The translations under genes were made by a program, and so were the position numbers. A stretch of DNA of 64,000 nt from Luteipulveratus flavus (GTDB taxonomy: Bacteria; Actinomycetota; Actinomycetes; Actinomycetales; Dermatophilaceae), in the NCBI RefSeq assembly GCF_029080175.1, contig NZ_JARFJC010000031.1; one strand, written 5' to 3'. This document shows, piece by piece, positions 50,959-59,616 of this stretch (position 1 is its first letter; each line of letters opens with the position of its first letter). Under the pieces are notes generated by a model that worked only from the letters and a program-made list of their open reading frames with translations, was not told the origin of the DNA and did no database searches.

Positions 50959-51407
50959 CGGCTCCCACCTCCTCCGCCACCGGCGACAGCACCACCACTC
51001 TTCCCGTGCGCTCCACCGTACTCCACTTTGCTCCACTTGCCATCTGCCACACGCCCGTACGCGCGGCCGTGTCGAGCGGCGTCCTGGGCATCACCGCAGG
51101 TCAGCGAGGGTGGGGTGCGCGGTGGTGGGAGGTGGGGCGGGTTCGGTGGCACCGGCCGGTCCGTGACGGCCGACCCCGGTCCGTCCACCCGCGGGGGCGC
51201 CTCTCCGGGGGCGCGGACCGATGCCGGTGGTGCGAGGTGGAGCGGCCGATGGGGGGCGGAGGTCACCGGCCCCCGAGCGGGCCGTACGCGCAGCAGGGTG
51301 ACGCCGCCACGGCCCTGGGTGACAATGGTGGGACCAGTCAGGTAACGATCACGCCCTCACCGGTTGATCGACCTACCTACCTCGTGCTCATCAGGCAGGA
51401 TCACGGC
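50959..51407. other. divergent regulatory region between mraZ and moxR
   Basis: 449 bases without a credible gene. It contains the MraZ box (51011-51036). A G-run block (51108-51141) with GGG/GGGG tracts could form a quadruplex. A possible promoter for the rightward moxR operon is GTGACA (51319-51324), an 18-base spacer and TAACGA (51343-51348). The open frame running rightwards through it is compositional. Confidence 0.55.
51011..51036 (-). promoter_or_regulatory. MraZ box (three GTGGAG units at 10-bp spacing)
   Basis: On the plus strand CTCCAC occurs at 51011-51016, 51021-51026 and 51031-51036, which is GTGGAG three times with exact 10-bp period on the mraZ strand. Known MraZ operators are three or four TGG-containing direct repeats with the same helical period, so this is the expected autoregulatory site, about 53 bases before the mraZ start. 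Confidence 0.88.
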
Positions 51408-52403
51408 ATGCATTCAGGGCTTGAGACGGACACGCAACCGCGGCACGGGGGGACGAGCCTGGACGAGCTGAGGACGGTCGCCGGCGACATCCATCGCGCG
51501 GTCTCCTCGGTCATCGAGGGCAAGAGCGAGGTCGTCCGCACCGCGGTCACCGTCCTGCTGGCCGAGGGCCACCTGCTGATCGAGGACGTGCCGGGCGTCG
51601 GGAAGACGATGCTCGCCAAGGCGCTGGCGCGCTCGATCGACTGCCCGATGCGGCGTATCCAGTTCACCCCTGACCTGCTGCCGAGCGACATCACCGGCGT
51701 CAGCGTGTTCAACCAGGACAGCCGCACCTTCGAGTTCCGCCCGGGGGCGATCTTCGCGAACATCGTCGTCGGCGACGAGATCAACCGGGCCTCCCCCAAG
51801 ACCCAGTCCGCCCTGCTGGAGTGCATGGAGGAGGGCCAGGTCACCGTCGACGGCACGACGTACGAGCTGCGCCGCCCGTTCATGGTGATGGCCACTCAGA
51901 ACCCCATCGAGATGGAGGGGACGTTCCCGCTGCCGGAGGCCCAGCGCGACCGGTTCATGGCCCGCATCTCGATGGGGTACCCGACCGGAACGGCCGAGCT
52001 GGACATGCTCGACACCCACGGCGGCCGGTCGCCCCTGGAGACGCTGCGCCCGGTCACCGACGCCCCGACGGTCCAGCGGCTGGCCGAGCACGTCACCACG
52101 CTGCACGCGAGCCCGAGCCTGCGCCAGTACATCGTGGACCTGGTGGGCACGACGCGGTCCTCCTCCGCGCTGCGGCTCGGCGCCTCGCCGCGAGCGGCCC
52201 TGCAGCTGCTCCGGGCCTCGCGGGCGCACGCCGCGCTGGAGGGTCGCGACCACGTGATCCCCGAGGACGTCATGTCCCTGGTCGCTCCGGTGCTCGCCCA
52301 CCGGGTGCTCCCGAGCGCCGAGACGCAGATGGCCCACCGCTCGACCGCCGACGTGCTGCAGGACCTGCTCCGGCGGGTTCCGGTCCCCACCGCTGCGCGC
52401 TGA
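51408..52403 (+). CDS. MoxR-family AAA+ ATPase
   Basis: A 331-residue AAA+ chaperone-like ATPase. Walker A is DVPGVGKTMLAKAL (about residues 60-73), Walker B is IVVGDEINRA, and sensor 1 is VMATQNPIEMEGTFPLPEAQRDRFM. The C-terminal lid holds RLGASPRAALQLLRASRA. MoxR proteins occur with DUF58 and transglutaminase-like proteins and are thought to help assemble or activate such partners. ATG 51408 has AGGCAGGA about nine bases upstream. First gene of a tight three-gene operon divergent from mraZ. Confidence 0.92.
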   Translation: MHSGLETDTQPRHGGTSLDELRTVAGDIHRAVSSVIEGKSEVVRTAVTVLLAEGHLLIEDVPGVGKTMLAKALARSIDCPMRRIQFTPDLLPSDITGVSVFNQDSRTFEFRPGAIFANIVVGDEINRASPKTQSALLECMEEGQVTVDGTTYELRRPFMVMATQNPIEMEGTFPLPEAQRDRFMARISMGYPTGTAELDMLDTHGGRSPLETLRPVTDAPTVQRLAEHVTTLHASPSLRQYIVDLVGTTRSSSALRLGASPRAALQLLRASRAHAALEGRDHVIPEDVMSLVAPVLAHRVLPSAETQMAHRSTADVLQDLLRRVPVPTAAR

Positions 52404-52405
52404 CG

Positions 52406-53668
52406 ATGAACGAGTCACGACCCCGCACCCTGACCGGGCGGGGGCGCGCGCTGCTCACCTGCGGCGTCACTCTCGTCCTCGGCGGCATCCTGCTCGGCTT
52501 CCCGGACATCACCCGGATCGGCGTCCTGCTGGCCGTGCTCCCCCTGCTCGCACGCCTGGTCGCACGACGGCGTCCACCTCGGCTGAGCATCGAGCGGTCC
52601 GTCACGCCGGCGCGGCTGCAGCCGGACGAGCGCGCCGAGGTCGTCGTCGACTTCGCCAACATCGGTGACCGGGCGACGCCGCTCTACCTCGCCGAGGAAC
52701 GCATCGACTACGTCCTCGGCGACCGCCCGCGCTTCCTGCTGCCGCGGATGGAGCCGGGCGCCCGGCGCCGGCTGACCTACCGCATCCGCAGCCACGTCCG
52801 CGGTCGCCACGAGCTCGGGCCGATCGCCCTGCAGCAGCAGGACCCGTTCGGTCTGACGCACGTCGACCTGATGATCCGCTCGGTCGGCGAGGTCGTCGTG
52901 CTCCCGCGGATCGAGGCCCTGGGCCACGGCCGCCCGCCCGGCTCCGGGCTCGGCAACGAGGGCGAGACGCCGCAGATGGTCGCGCTGCACGGCGAGGAGG
53001 ACGTCAGCATCCGCGCGTACCACGACGGTGACGACCTGCGGAAGGTCCACTGGCCTGCGACCGCGCACCGCGGCGAGATCATGGTCCGGCAGGAGGACCG
53101 CCCCGCCCGCCGGTCCGCCGTGCTGCTGCTGGACTCCCGCCAGCAGGGTCACGCCGGCAGTGGTGGGCACAGCTCCTTCGAGTGGGCGGTCAGCGCCGTT
53201 GCGTCGGTGGCGGTCCAGCTCGGCGAGGCCGGCTACACCCTCCACCTGGCATCGCGTGAGACCTTGCTGGACGGCACGGTCGAGCAGCCGTTGTCCGCGA
53301 CCGAGGTGGTGGAGCTGCTCGCCGTCGCCGAGACCGGTGACGACGTCGAGCACAGCCGGCTGGTGACGACGGCGCACGGACTCACCGAGCGTGGCGGCAG
53401 CCTGGTCGCGGTGGTGACCGACCTGGACGACCGCAGCGTCACCGACCTCGCCGGCCTCCGGCAGCCCGGTACGTCGTCGCTGGCCATGGTGCTGGACGCC
53501 GCCGGGATCGCAGAGGGCCGTCGCACCACCAGCGCTCAGGCCGCCGGGCACTGCGACCTGCTCGGCTCCGCCGGCTGGCGCGTCGTGTCGGTGCCGGCGG
53601 GAGTGACGGCGCGCGCGGCCTGGCAGAGCCTCACCCGGCTCGGGTCGTTCACGGTGATGTCGTCATGA
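52406..53668 (+). CDS. DUF58 membrane-anchored protein with vWA-like domain
   Basis: A 420-residue protein, the usual partner of MoxR. Two transmembrane helices (about residues 12-30 and 33-50) are followed by a beta-rich extracytoplasmic stretch. The DUF58 signature lies at about 210-235 (DVSIRAYHDGDDLRKVHWPATAHRGEIMVRQ). A von Willebrand A-like part follows, beginning SAVLLLDSRQQGH (the DxSxS position is degenerate). It starts 3 bp after the moxR stop and overlaps the next gene by ATGA. Role unknown. Confidence 0.88.
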   Translation: MNESRPRTLTGRGRALLTCGVTLVLGGILLGFPDITRIGVLLAVLPLLARLVARRRPPRLSIERSVTPARLQPDERAEVVVDFANIGDRATPLYLAEERIDYVLGDRPRFLLPRMEPGARRRLTYRIRSHVRGRHELGPIALQQQDPFGLTHVDLMIRSVGEVVVLPRIEALGHGRPPGSGLGNEGETPQMVALHGEEDVSIRAYHDGDDLRKVHWPATAHRGEIMVRQEDRPARRSAVLLLDSRQQGHAGSGGHSSFEWAVSAVASVAVQLGEAGYTLHLASRETLLDGTVEQPLSATEVVELLAVAETGDDVEHSRLVTTAHGLTERGGSLVAVVTDLDDRSVTDLAGLRQPGTSSLAMVLDAAGIAEGRRTTSAQAAGHCDLLGSAGWRVVSVPAGVTARAAWQSLTRLGSFTVMSS

Positions 53669-55983
53669 GCCGGGCCCGGCCGCTGGAGACCCTCCTCGCG
53701 GCGGTCGCCGTCCTGGTGGCCTCCTGGCCCGTGCGGACGCTGCTCATCGGCGACACCTGGATCCGCCCGGTCCTTCTCCTCCTCGCTCTCGTCGCGGTCA
53801 TCGGCATGGTCGGCCGGGCGGTGGGGGCGCCCAGGTCGCTGACCGCCGCGGCCCAGCTGGTGGGTGTCCTGGGTGGCACCGCGCTGCTGCACCTGCACGA
53901 CCACCTGGCGCCGTCGCAGCTGCCGGGCGCCATCGGTGACCTGTTCGTCGACGCGACCAACACCCTCTCCCGGTACGCCGCACCCGCGCCCGCCACGCCC
54001 GGGATCGTCTTCGCGCTGACCCTGATCGTGCCGCTGGTCGCCGTCCTGGTGGACCTGATGTCCGTGGGGATGCGGATGCCCGCGCTCGCCGGCATGCCCC
54101 TCCTCGCGCTCTTCCTGATGTCGACCTCCAACACGGGCGAGCCGCTGAACCCCGTCTACTTCGTCGCCCTGGCGGCCGCCTGGCTGCTGATGCTGGCCCA
54201 GGGCGGTATGCAGCTGCTGCGGCGGTGGTCCTCGACCGAGGCCTACTCCCGGACGCCCGAACGGCTCGAGGACCGGTTCGGCATCGCGGGTTACTCCTCG
54301 ACCGCGCGTTGGGTGGGCGCCGGCACCGTCCTGCTCGCGATCCTGGTGCCGGCCTTCCTCCCCCACCTGCCGCCGCGATACCTCTCCGACGGGCTGGCCC
54401 GGTCCGGCTCCGGGGGTGGCAACGTCGGGGTGGTCGGGTTCTCCGACCGGCTGGACCTCGAGCAGAACCTGCGCAGCCGCAGCCAGGAGCCCGTGCTGCG
54501 GTACACCACCAGCGACCCCGACCCGCCACCGCTGCGGGCCATGTCCATGTCGATGTACGCCGGCGGCAACTGGGTGCACGACGACCCGCCGCGTGAGCGG
54601 CGAGGGACCAACAACGAGCGGCTGCCCTCCCCGGACGGCCTCGGATCTCAGCCGATCACGCTGTTCCGGACGAAGGTGTCGGCCAACGGTGTCGACTCAC
54701 CGTTCGTCGCCGTGCCGTGGCCGGTCAGCTCGGCCGACATGGGTGACACCAGCTGGACGTACGAGCCGAGCGCGGCGATGCCCCGCGTCTCGGACCGGCC
54801 CGACAGCTACCAGATCACCTACAGCAAGCTGGGGCCGAGCGCGCGGCCCAACGGCTCCCATGCCTCCGCGCCCGCAGTGCCGTCCAACACCCTGCGCGTG
54901 GATCCGCTGTCGGCCGACCGGGTGCAGCAGACCGCGGACGGCATCGTGCGCAGCAACGACAGTGACTTCACCAAGGCGATCAAGATCCAGGACTGGCTGC
55001 GCGACCCATCGCGCTTCACCTACTCGCTGACGCTGAAACCCACTCAGGTCGTCAACGGGGCACCGCTGGACCCGATCAGCAACTTCCTGGTCACCCGTCA
55101 GGGGTACTGCACGCAGTTCGCCACCGCGATGGTGATGCTCGCGCGCAGCCAGGACATCCCGGCGCGCCTCGCCGTCGGGTTCCTCCCGGGGACGGCCGAC
55201 GGGCAGAGCTACCAGGTGCGTCAGTCGGACGCGCACGCCTGGCCCGAGCTGTACTTCCCCGGACTGGGCTGGACGCGGTTCGAGCCGACCCCGGGGGTCC
55301 GGGCCGGCACGGTGCCCGAGTACGCCGGCGGCAGCAGCAGCACGTCCGGCCCCGGCGCCGGGCGCGAGTCCCAGGAGGCGACCGACACCCGTACCTCGAC
55401 CGCGCCCCCGACGCCCACGGCCCCGTCGGCGGACACCCGGCAGACCGGTGGCGGCGCGTCCGAGCAGTCCTGGCTCAGCAGCTCGACGACGTGGTGGACG
55501 CTGCTGGTCCTGGTCGTCGGCGCCCTGGGAGCCCTCGTGGTCCCGGTGGCCGCGCGCTGGCGCCGCGAGCAGCCGCTGCGGCGCGCCCAGGACGGTCGCG
55601 AGCACGTCGAGGGCGAGTGGCACGCCCTTCAGTCCCGGCTCGAGGACCTGGGCGTCGCACCGCCCGCGGGGCGGACTCCGCGCCAGGCCGAACAGCACTA
55701 CCGTCAGCACGCCACCCTCGGCGGCGAGGGCAGGGCCGCCCTGCACCGGGCCGTCCGCACCCTCGAGGCATCGCGGTACGCCGAGCCGACCACCTCGCCC
55801 GAGACGCTGGAGCAGGACGCCGACCGCATCCTGCGCGACGTCCGAGGAAACGCGTCGTGGTCGGTGCGGACGGCCGCGCTGCTCGCGCCGCGGACGGGAC
55901 GACTGGCCGTGCGGTCCGGCCTGCGCGCGGTCCTGTCCGCTCCGGGTCGATGGCTCGACCGGCGGGGCCGGTCGGGCGGCTGA
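53665..55983 (+). CDS. transglutaminase-like membrane protein (TgpA/DUF3488 family)
   Basis: A 772-residue protein. About six N-terminal transmembrane segments (residues 10-225) are followed by a large external domain with a transglutaminase core: Cys482 in QGYCTQFATAMVMLARSQ, His524 in SDAHAWPELYFPGLGWTRFEPTP, and an acidic residue just after. A Pro/Thr/Ser linker (about 550-595), one further transmembrane helix (about 605-625) and a cytoplasmic C-terminal domain (DUF4129-like) follow. Active outside the membrane, perhaps on wall proteins or peptides. It belongs to the MoxR-DUF58-transglutaminase set known in many actinobacteria and ends at a very strong terminator. Confidence 0.9.
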   Translation: MSRARPLETLLAAVAVLVASWPVRTLLIGDTWIRPVLLLLALVAVIGMVGRAVGAPRSLTAAAQLVGVLGGTALLHLHDHLAPSQLPGAIGDLFVDATNTLSRYAAPAPATPGIVFALTLIVPLVAVLVDLMSVGMRMPALAGMPLLALFLMSTSNTGEPLNPVYFVALAAAWLLMLAQGGMQLLRRWSSTEAYSRTPERLEDRFGIAGYSSTARWVGAGTVLLAILVPAFLPHLPPRYLSDGLARSGSGGGNVGVVGFSDRLDLEQNLRSRSQEPVLRYTTSDPDPPPLRAMSMSMYAGGNWVHDDPPRERRGTNNERLPSPDGLGSQPITLFRTKVSANGVDSPFVAVPWPVSSADMGDTSWTYEPSAAMPRVSDRPDSYQITYSKLGPSARPNGSHASAPAVPSNTLRVDPLSADRVQQTADGIVRSNDSDFTKAIKIQDWLRDPSRFTYSLTLKPTQVVNGAPLDPISNFLVTRQGYCTQFATAMVMLARSQDIPARLAVGFLPGTADGQSYQVRQSDAHAWPELYFPGLGWTRFEPTPGVRAGTVPEYAGGSSSTSGPGAGRESQEATDTRTSTAPPTPTAPSADTRQTGGGASEQSWLSSSTTWWTLLVLVVGALGALVVPVAARWRREQPLRRAQDGREHVEGEWHALQSRLEDLGVAPPAGRTPRQAEQHYRQHATLGGEGRAALHRAVRTLEASRYAEPTTSPETLEQDADRILRDVRGNASWSVRTAALLAPRTGRLAVRSGLRAVLSAPGRWLDRRGRSGG

Positions 55984-55993
55984 GCTCGCAGCC

Positions 55994-56047
55994 GAGAACG
56001 ACGAAGCCGGGCGGACCCCGATGGGGTCGCCCGGCTTCGTCGTTCTC
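55994..56047. terminator. strong bidirectional terminator
   Basis: A 25-bp stem (55994-56019 against 56023-56047, starting GAGAACGACGAAGCCGGGCG) with one bulged G and a 3-base loop. It lies between the convergent transglutaminase and sigma factor genes, 5 bases from the sigma factor stop. Confidence 0.92.
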
Positions 56048-56052
56048 GAGGC

Positions 56053-57618
56053 TCAGTCCAGGTAGTCGCGCAGGACCTGTGAGCGGCTCGGGTGGCGCAG
56101 CTTGCTCATCGTCTTGGACTCGATCTGGCGGATCCGCTCGCGCGTGACCCCGTAGACCTTGCCGATCTCGTCCAGCGTCTTCGGCTGACCGTCGGTGAGC
56201 CCGAAGCGCATCGAGACGACACCCGCCTCGCGCTCGGACAGCGTGTCCAGGACCGAGTGCAGCTGCTCCTGCAGGAGGGTGAAGCTGACCGCGTCGGCCG
56301 GGACAACCGCCTCGGAGTCCTCGATGAGGTCACCGAACTCGCTGTCGCCGTCCTCGCCGAGCGGGGTGTGCAGCGAGATCGGCTCGCGGCCGTACTTCTG
56401 GACCTCGACGACCTTCTCAGGTGTCATGTCGAGCTCCTTGGCCAGCTCCTCCGGCGTGGGCTCGCGACCGAGGTCCTGCAGCATCTGCCGCTGCACGCGC
56501 GCCAGCTTGTTGATGACCTCGACCATGTGCACCGGGATACGGATGGTGCGGGCCTGGTCGGCCATGGCGCGGGTGATCGCCTGACGGATCCACCAGGTGG
56601 CGTACGTCGAGAACTTGTAGCCCTTGGTGTAGTCGAACTTCTCGACCGCGCGGATCAGACCGAGGTTGCCCTCCTGGATCAGGTCCAGGAACAGCATGCC
56701 GCGGCCGGTGTAGCGCTTGGCGAGCGAGACGACCAGCCGCAGGTTGGCCTCGAGCAGGTGGTTCTTGGCCTTCTTGCCGTCCTGCGCGATCCACCACAGC
56801 TCGCGCTTGAGCTTCATCTCGATCTTGTCGCCGGAGTTCAGCTTCTCCTCGGCGAACAGGCCGGCCTCGATCCGCTTGGCGAGCTCGACCTCCTGCTCGG
56901 CGTTGAGCAGGGCGACCTTGCCGATCTGCTTGAGGTAGTCCTTGACCGGGTCCGCGGTGGCGCCGGCCGTGACGACCTGCTGCGCGGGGGCGTCGCCGTC
57001 GTCGTCCTGGCGCAGCACGAAGCCGCCGGACTCGGTGACCGCCTCGGTGGCGCCCGGCGCCGCCGCGGTGTCGGTGGCCTCGTCCTCGGCCTCCTCGCCC
57101 TCGACGGTGGTCTCCGTCTCGGTCGTGGTGGCGGCGGCCTTCTTGGCGGCCGCGCGCTTGGCCGTCGCGGGGCCGGTCGTCGACGCGGTGGCGCCGGTCG
57201 CCGCCTTCTTCGCGGCGGTGCGCGTGGTCGTCGCCTTGGCCGCGGTCTTCTTGGCGGGTGCGGCGGCGGACTTCGCGGCTGCCTTCTTGACGGGCTTGGC
57301 CTCGGCAGCGGTCGCCTTGGGGGCGGCCTTCTTGGTCGTCCGCGTGGCCTTCTTGCGGGTCGCGGTCGCCGCGACGGCACGCTGGGCCGTGTCGGGGTCG
57401 AGGGTCACGCTCACGCCGTGCTGCTCCAGTGCGCGCAGCACGACCTTCATCCGCTTCGGCTCGATCTCGGCCGTCTCGAGTGCGTGCTTGAGCGCGATGC
57501 TGTCGACAGAACCACTGGCCTGACCCACTCGCATCAGGTCCTGCAGCGCAGGATGTGCGAACTCGGCCGGCAGAGCTGGGGCCGCGGTCTCAGCTGAGGT
57601 CTTCGACACTGGTGTCAA
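56053..57618 (-). CDS. sigA: principal RNA polymerase sigma factor (SigA/HrdB)
   Basis: The housekeeping sigma factor, 521 residues. The N-terminal third contains a Lys/Ala/Thr-rich arm (about 85-185), then region 1.2 (DPVKDYLKQIGKVALLNAEQ). Region 2 has GNLGLIRAVEKFDYTKGYKF and STYATWWIRQAITRAMADQ, which bind the -10 element. Region 3 follows, then region 4 with TLDEIGKVYGVTRERIRQIE, the -35-binding helix-turn-helix. TTG 57618 is preferred since GGAAGG lies seven bases upstream; GTG 57609 is possible. The -10 element TATAAT at 57776-57771 probably drives it. Confidence 0.97.
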   Translation of the reverse strand: MTPVSKTSAETAAPALPAEFAHPALQDLMRVGQASGSVDSIALKHALETAEIEPKRMKVVLRALEQHGVSVTLDPDTAQRAVAATATRKKATRTTKKAAPKATAAEAKPVKKAAAKSAAAPAKKTAAKATTTRTAAKKAATGATASTTGPATAKRAAAKKAAATTTETETTVEGEEAEDEATDTAAAPGATEAVTESGGFVLRQDDDGDAPAQQVVTAGATADPVKDYLKQIGKVALLNAEQEVELAKRIEAGLFAEEKLNSGDKIEMKLKRELWWIAQDGKKAKNHLLEANLRLVVSLAKRYTGRGMLFLDLIQEGNLGLIRAVEKFDYTKGYKFSTYATWWIRQAITRAMADQARTIRIPVHMVEVINKLARVQRQMLQDLGREPTPEELAKELDMTPEKVVEVQKYGREPISLHTPLGEDGDSEFGDLIEDSEAVVPADAVSFTLLQEQLHSVLDTLSEREAGVVSMRFGLTDGQPKTLDEIGKVYGVTRERIRQIESKTMSKLRHPSRSQVLRDYLD

Positions 57619-57770
57619 CGGGCTACCTTCCGGGATACGTACGGTGATGTCCGCCTGGGATCTGCGGGCATCACGACAAGGGCCGTCGACGAGCGACGGC
57701 GACCTGGGGGGCGGGGCGGAGTGGCGCTCTGAGGCGCCGGAGTGGCGGCTCCGGCGAGCATTCCACCACC

Positions 57771-57800
57771 ATTATAAAACCCACCGCGGGTCTGTTATGA
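57771..57800 (-). promoter_or_regulatory. sigA promoter with consensus -10
   Basis: On the minus strand a perfect TATAAT (57776-57771) lies within TTTTATAATGG, about 150 bases upstream of the sigA start. The -35 region at the expected distance reads CATAAC, a weak match. The leader between it and the start shows nothing else clear. Confidence 0.5.
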
Positions 57801-57834
57801 CCAACTCGGCTCGGGCGCGCCGCATTCCTGCAGA

Positions 57835-58206
57835 TCAGGGCGCTTTCACGGCCAGGACGGGACAGCCGGCGTCGAGCAGGATCCGCTGCGCGTTCGAGCC
57901 GAGGATGAGCTTGCCGACCGGGGTCCGGCGGCGCAGCCCGATCACGATGAGCTCGGCGTCGACCTCCTCGGCCGCCGTGATGATGTCCTCGGCGGGGTCG
58001 GCGTCGTGGGTCAGTGAGCGCAGCTCGACCTCGACCCCGTCGGCCCGCGCCTGCTCGAGGACCTGGGTGAGCACGGGCTCGTCCGAGGAGCCGCCGCGAG
58101 AGTCCACGACGAGAAGCCGGGTCCGGCGAGCGGCCGCCTCCTTGACCCCTCGGTCGAGCGCGGCCTGGCCCTCACGCGTCGCGACGTATCCGACCACCAC
58201 TGTCAC
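57835..58206 (-). CDS. single-domain universal stress protein
   Basis: A 123-residue USP. TVVVGYVATREGQAALDRGV is the first strand-helix unit, EVDAELIVIGLRRRTPVGKL and LILGSNAQRILLDAGCPVLAV contain the nucleotide loop (G..R...GK...GS). GTG 58206 is preceded by GAGGAGG. It follows metX on the same strand after 51 bases and may be its second gene. Cytoplasmic; role in stress or resting growth. Confidence 0.9.
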   Translation of the reverse strand: MTVVVGYVATREGQAALDRGVKEAAARRTRLLVVDSRGGSSDEPVLTQVLEQARADGVEVELRSLTHDADPAEDIITAAEEVDAELIVIGLRRRTPVGKLILGSNAQRILLDAGCPVLAVKAP

Positions 58207-58257
58207 CGGGGACCTCCTCGTCCTGCAGCGACCTTCCCGGTCGCCGGGATGCCGACG

Positions 58258-59436
58258 CTACCGGACGACGCCCGTCGCGGGCGTCTCGTCGGACAGGGCG
58301 TCGCGCAGGACCGCGCTCACCCGCTCGGTCTCGATGAGGAAGCCGTCGTGTCCGTGCGGTGAGGCAACGACCTGGACCGACCCACGGCCGTGCGCGCGGA
58401 CCAGCGCCTCGGACAGCTCGACGGGGAAGAGCCGGTCGGAGTCGACCGCGACGACGTGCAGGTCGCCGTCGAACCTCTCGAGGGCCGCCGCCGCACCACC
58501 GCGGCCGCGGCCGATGTCGTGCGTGGCCATCGCCCTGGTCAGCACGACGTACGTGCCGGCGTCGAACCGACCGACCAGCTTGGCCGCATGGTGGTCGAGG
58601 TAGCCCTCGACCGAGAAGCGGCCACCGCGCAACGGGTCCTCACCGTCCTGGCCGGCGGTGCCGAACCGGCTGTCCAGCTCGGGTGCGCTGCGGTAGGTGG
58701 TGTGCGCGATCCGGCGGGCGAGCCCGAGGCCGTGCGACGGCGTCACCCCCTGGTCGTAGTAGTCGCCGCCGCGGTAGTCCGGGTCCCCCGTGACGGCGAG
58801 GACCTGCGCCTGGCCCCAGGCGATCTGGTCTGCCGACGCGGCCGCGGTGCTCGCCACGACCGCAGCGGCCCGCACCCGGTCGGGGAAGGTGGCGGCCCAC
58901 TCGACCGCGCGCATGCCGCCCATCGATCCGCCGACCACCAGGCGCCACCGGTCGACGCCGAGGAGGTCAGCGACCTGCGCCTCGACGCGGACCTGGTCCC
59001 GGATGCTCACCTGCGGGAAGCGCGAGCCCCAGGGCCGGCCGTCGGGTGCCGTCGAGCCGGGACCGGTGGTCCCTCGGCAGCCGCCGAGCACGTTGGTCGC
59101 GACGACGAAGTAGCGATCGGTGTCGATGGCGCACCCGGGGCCCACGACGCCGTCCCACCACCCGGCGGTCGGCTGTCCGGGACCGGCGGGACCGGTGACG
59201 TGGGCGTCACCGGTCAGGGCGTGCTCGACGAGCACGGCGTTGGACCCGTCCGGCGCCGGCGTCCCCCAGGTCTGGACAGCGACGGTCACCGCTGGCAGCG
59301 ATGTCCCGCTGTCCAGGTCGATGCCGGGCAGGCGTACTCCGAACGCCTGCGGGTTGAACGAGGGCGACAGGTCGACCTGGCGCGGGTGGCGCGGCAGCGT
59401 GGCGCCGTGCGGCTGGCTCAGGACGGTCAACGGCAT
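58258..59436 (-). CDS. metX: homoserine O-acetyltransferase MetX
   Basis: Makes O-acetylhomoserine from homoserine and acetyl-CoA, the first committed step to methionine. The 392-residue alpha/beta-hydrolase shows VGGSMGGMRAVEW with the nucleophilic Ser, VVAVDSDRLFPVEL with the Asp and SPHGHDGFLIE with the His. Homoserine O-succinyltransferase use by some MetX-like proteins cannot be excluded. The GGGAG just before ATG 59436 sits unusually close to the start. The leader carries a SAM-IV riboswitch, so SAM represses the gene. metY is not in the window. Confidence 0.93.
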   Translation of the reverse strand: MPLTVLSQPHGATLPRHPRQVDLSPSFNPQAFGVRLPGIDLDSGTSLPAVTVAVQTWGTPAPDGSNAVLVEHALTGDAHVTGPAGPGQPTAGWWDGVVGPGCAIDTDRYFVVATNVLGGCRGTTGPGSTAPDGRPWGSRFPQVSIRDQVRVEAQVADLLGVDRWRLVVGGSMGGMRAVEWAATFPDRVRAAAVVASTAAASADQIAWGQAQVLAVTGDPDYRGGDYYDQGVTPSHGLGLARRIAHTTYRSAPELDSRFGTAGQDGEDPLRGGRFSVEGYLDHHAAKLVGRFDAGTYVVLTRAMATHDIGRGRGGAAAALERFDGDLHVVAVDSDRLFPVELSEALVRAHGRGSVQVVASPHGHDGFLIETERVSAVLRDALSDETPATGVVR

Positions 59437-59441
59437 CTCCC

Positions 59442-59470
59442 GGGTCAGGGGCCATCCGGTGAGCTGACCC
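59442..59470 (-). promoter_or_regulatory. possible riboswitch expression platform hairpin
   Basis: GGGTCAG (59442-59448) and CTGACCC (59464-59470) form a 7-bp stem that ends right at the purine-rich GGGAG before the metX start. One strand uses the last bases of the riboswitch (59466-59470). The hairpin could therefore couple SAM binding to access of the ribosome; this is inferred from position. Confidence 0.45.
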
Positions 59471-59577
59471 CGCGCTTGTCGGACACCTCGTCCGACCCTG
59501 TCCTCACCCGGGGCACCCCACCGCGGTTGGAGGGTTGCCGCTCAGCAAGCCGGGGCTTGACGCTGAGACTCTTGACC
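59466..59577 (-). promoter_or_regulatory. SAM-IV riboswitch
   Basis: The minus-strand leader of metX matches the SAM-IV class as I know it. The P2 arm is CTCAGC/GCTGAG with an inner AAGCC/GGCTT, then GCGGCAACCCTCC, AACCGCGGTGGGGTGCCCC and GGGTGAGGACAGG form the conserved core. A 7-bp hairpin GTCGGAC/GTCCGAC (59478-59496) follows, and AAGCGCGGGGTC closes the pseudoknot region. Closing stem P1 looks weak: only GTC/GAC pair clearly. Expected effect: SAM binding lowers metX expression. Confidence 0.9.
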
Positions 59578-59616
59578 GCGCTGACGGTAGCAAGGCGGGC
59601 CAGGTCACGCCCAATC

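Noticed and set aside
51006..51407. A coding extension of moxR or a small gene in the mraZ-moxR gap
   Set aside because: The translation is Arg/Gly/Trp-rich without domain or family resemblance, and the region holds the MraZ box and likely promoters.
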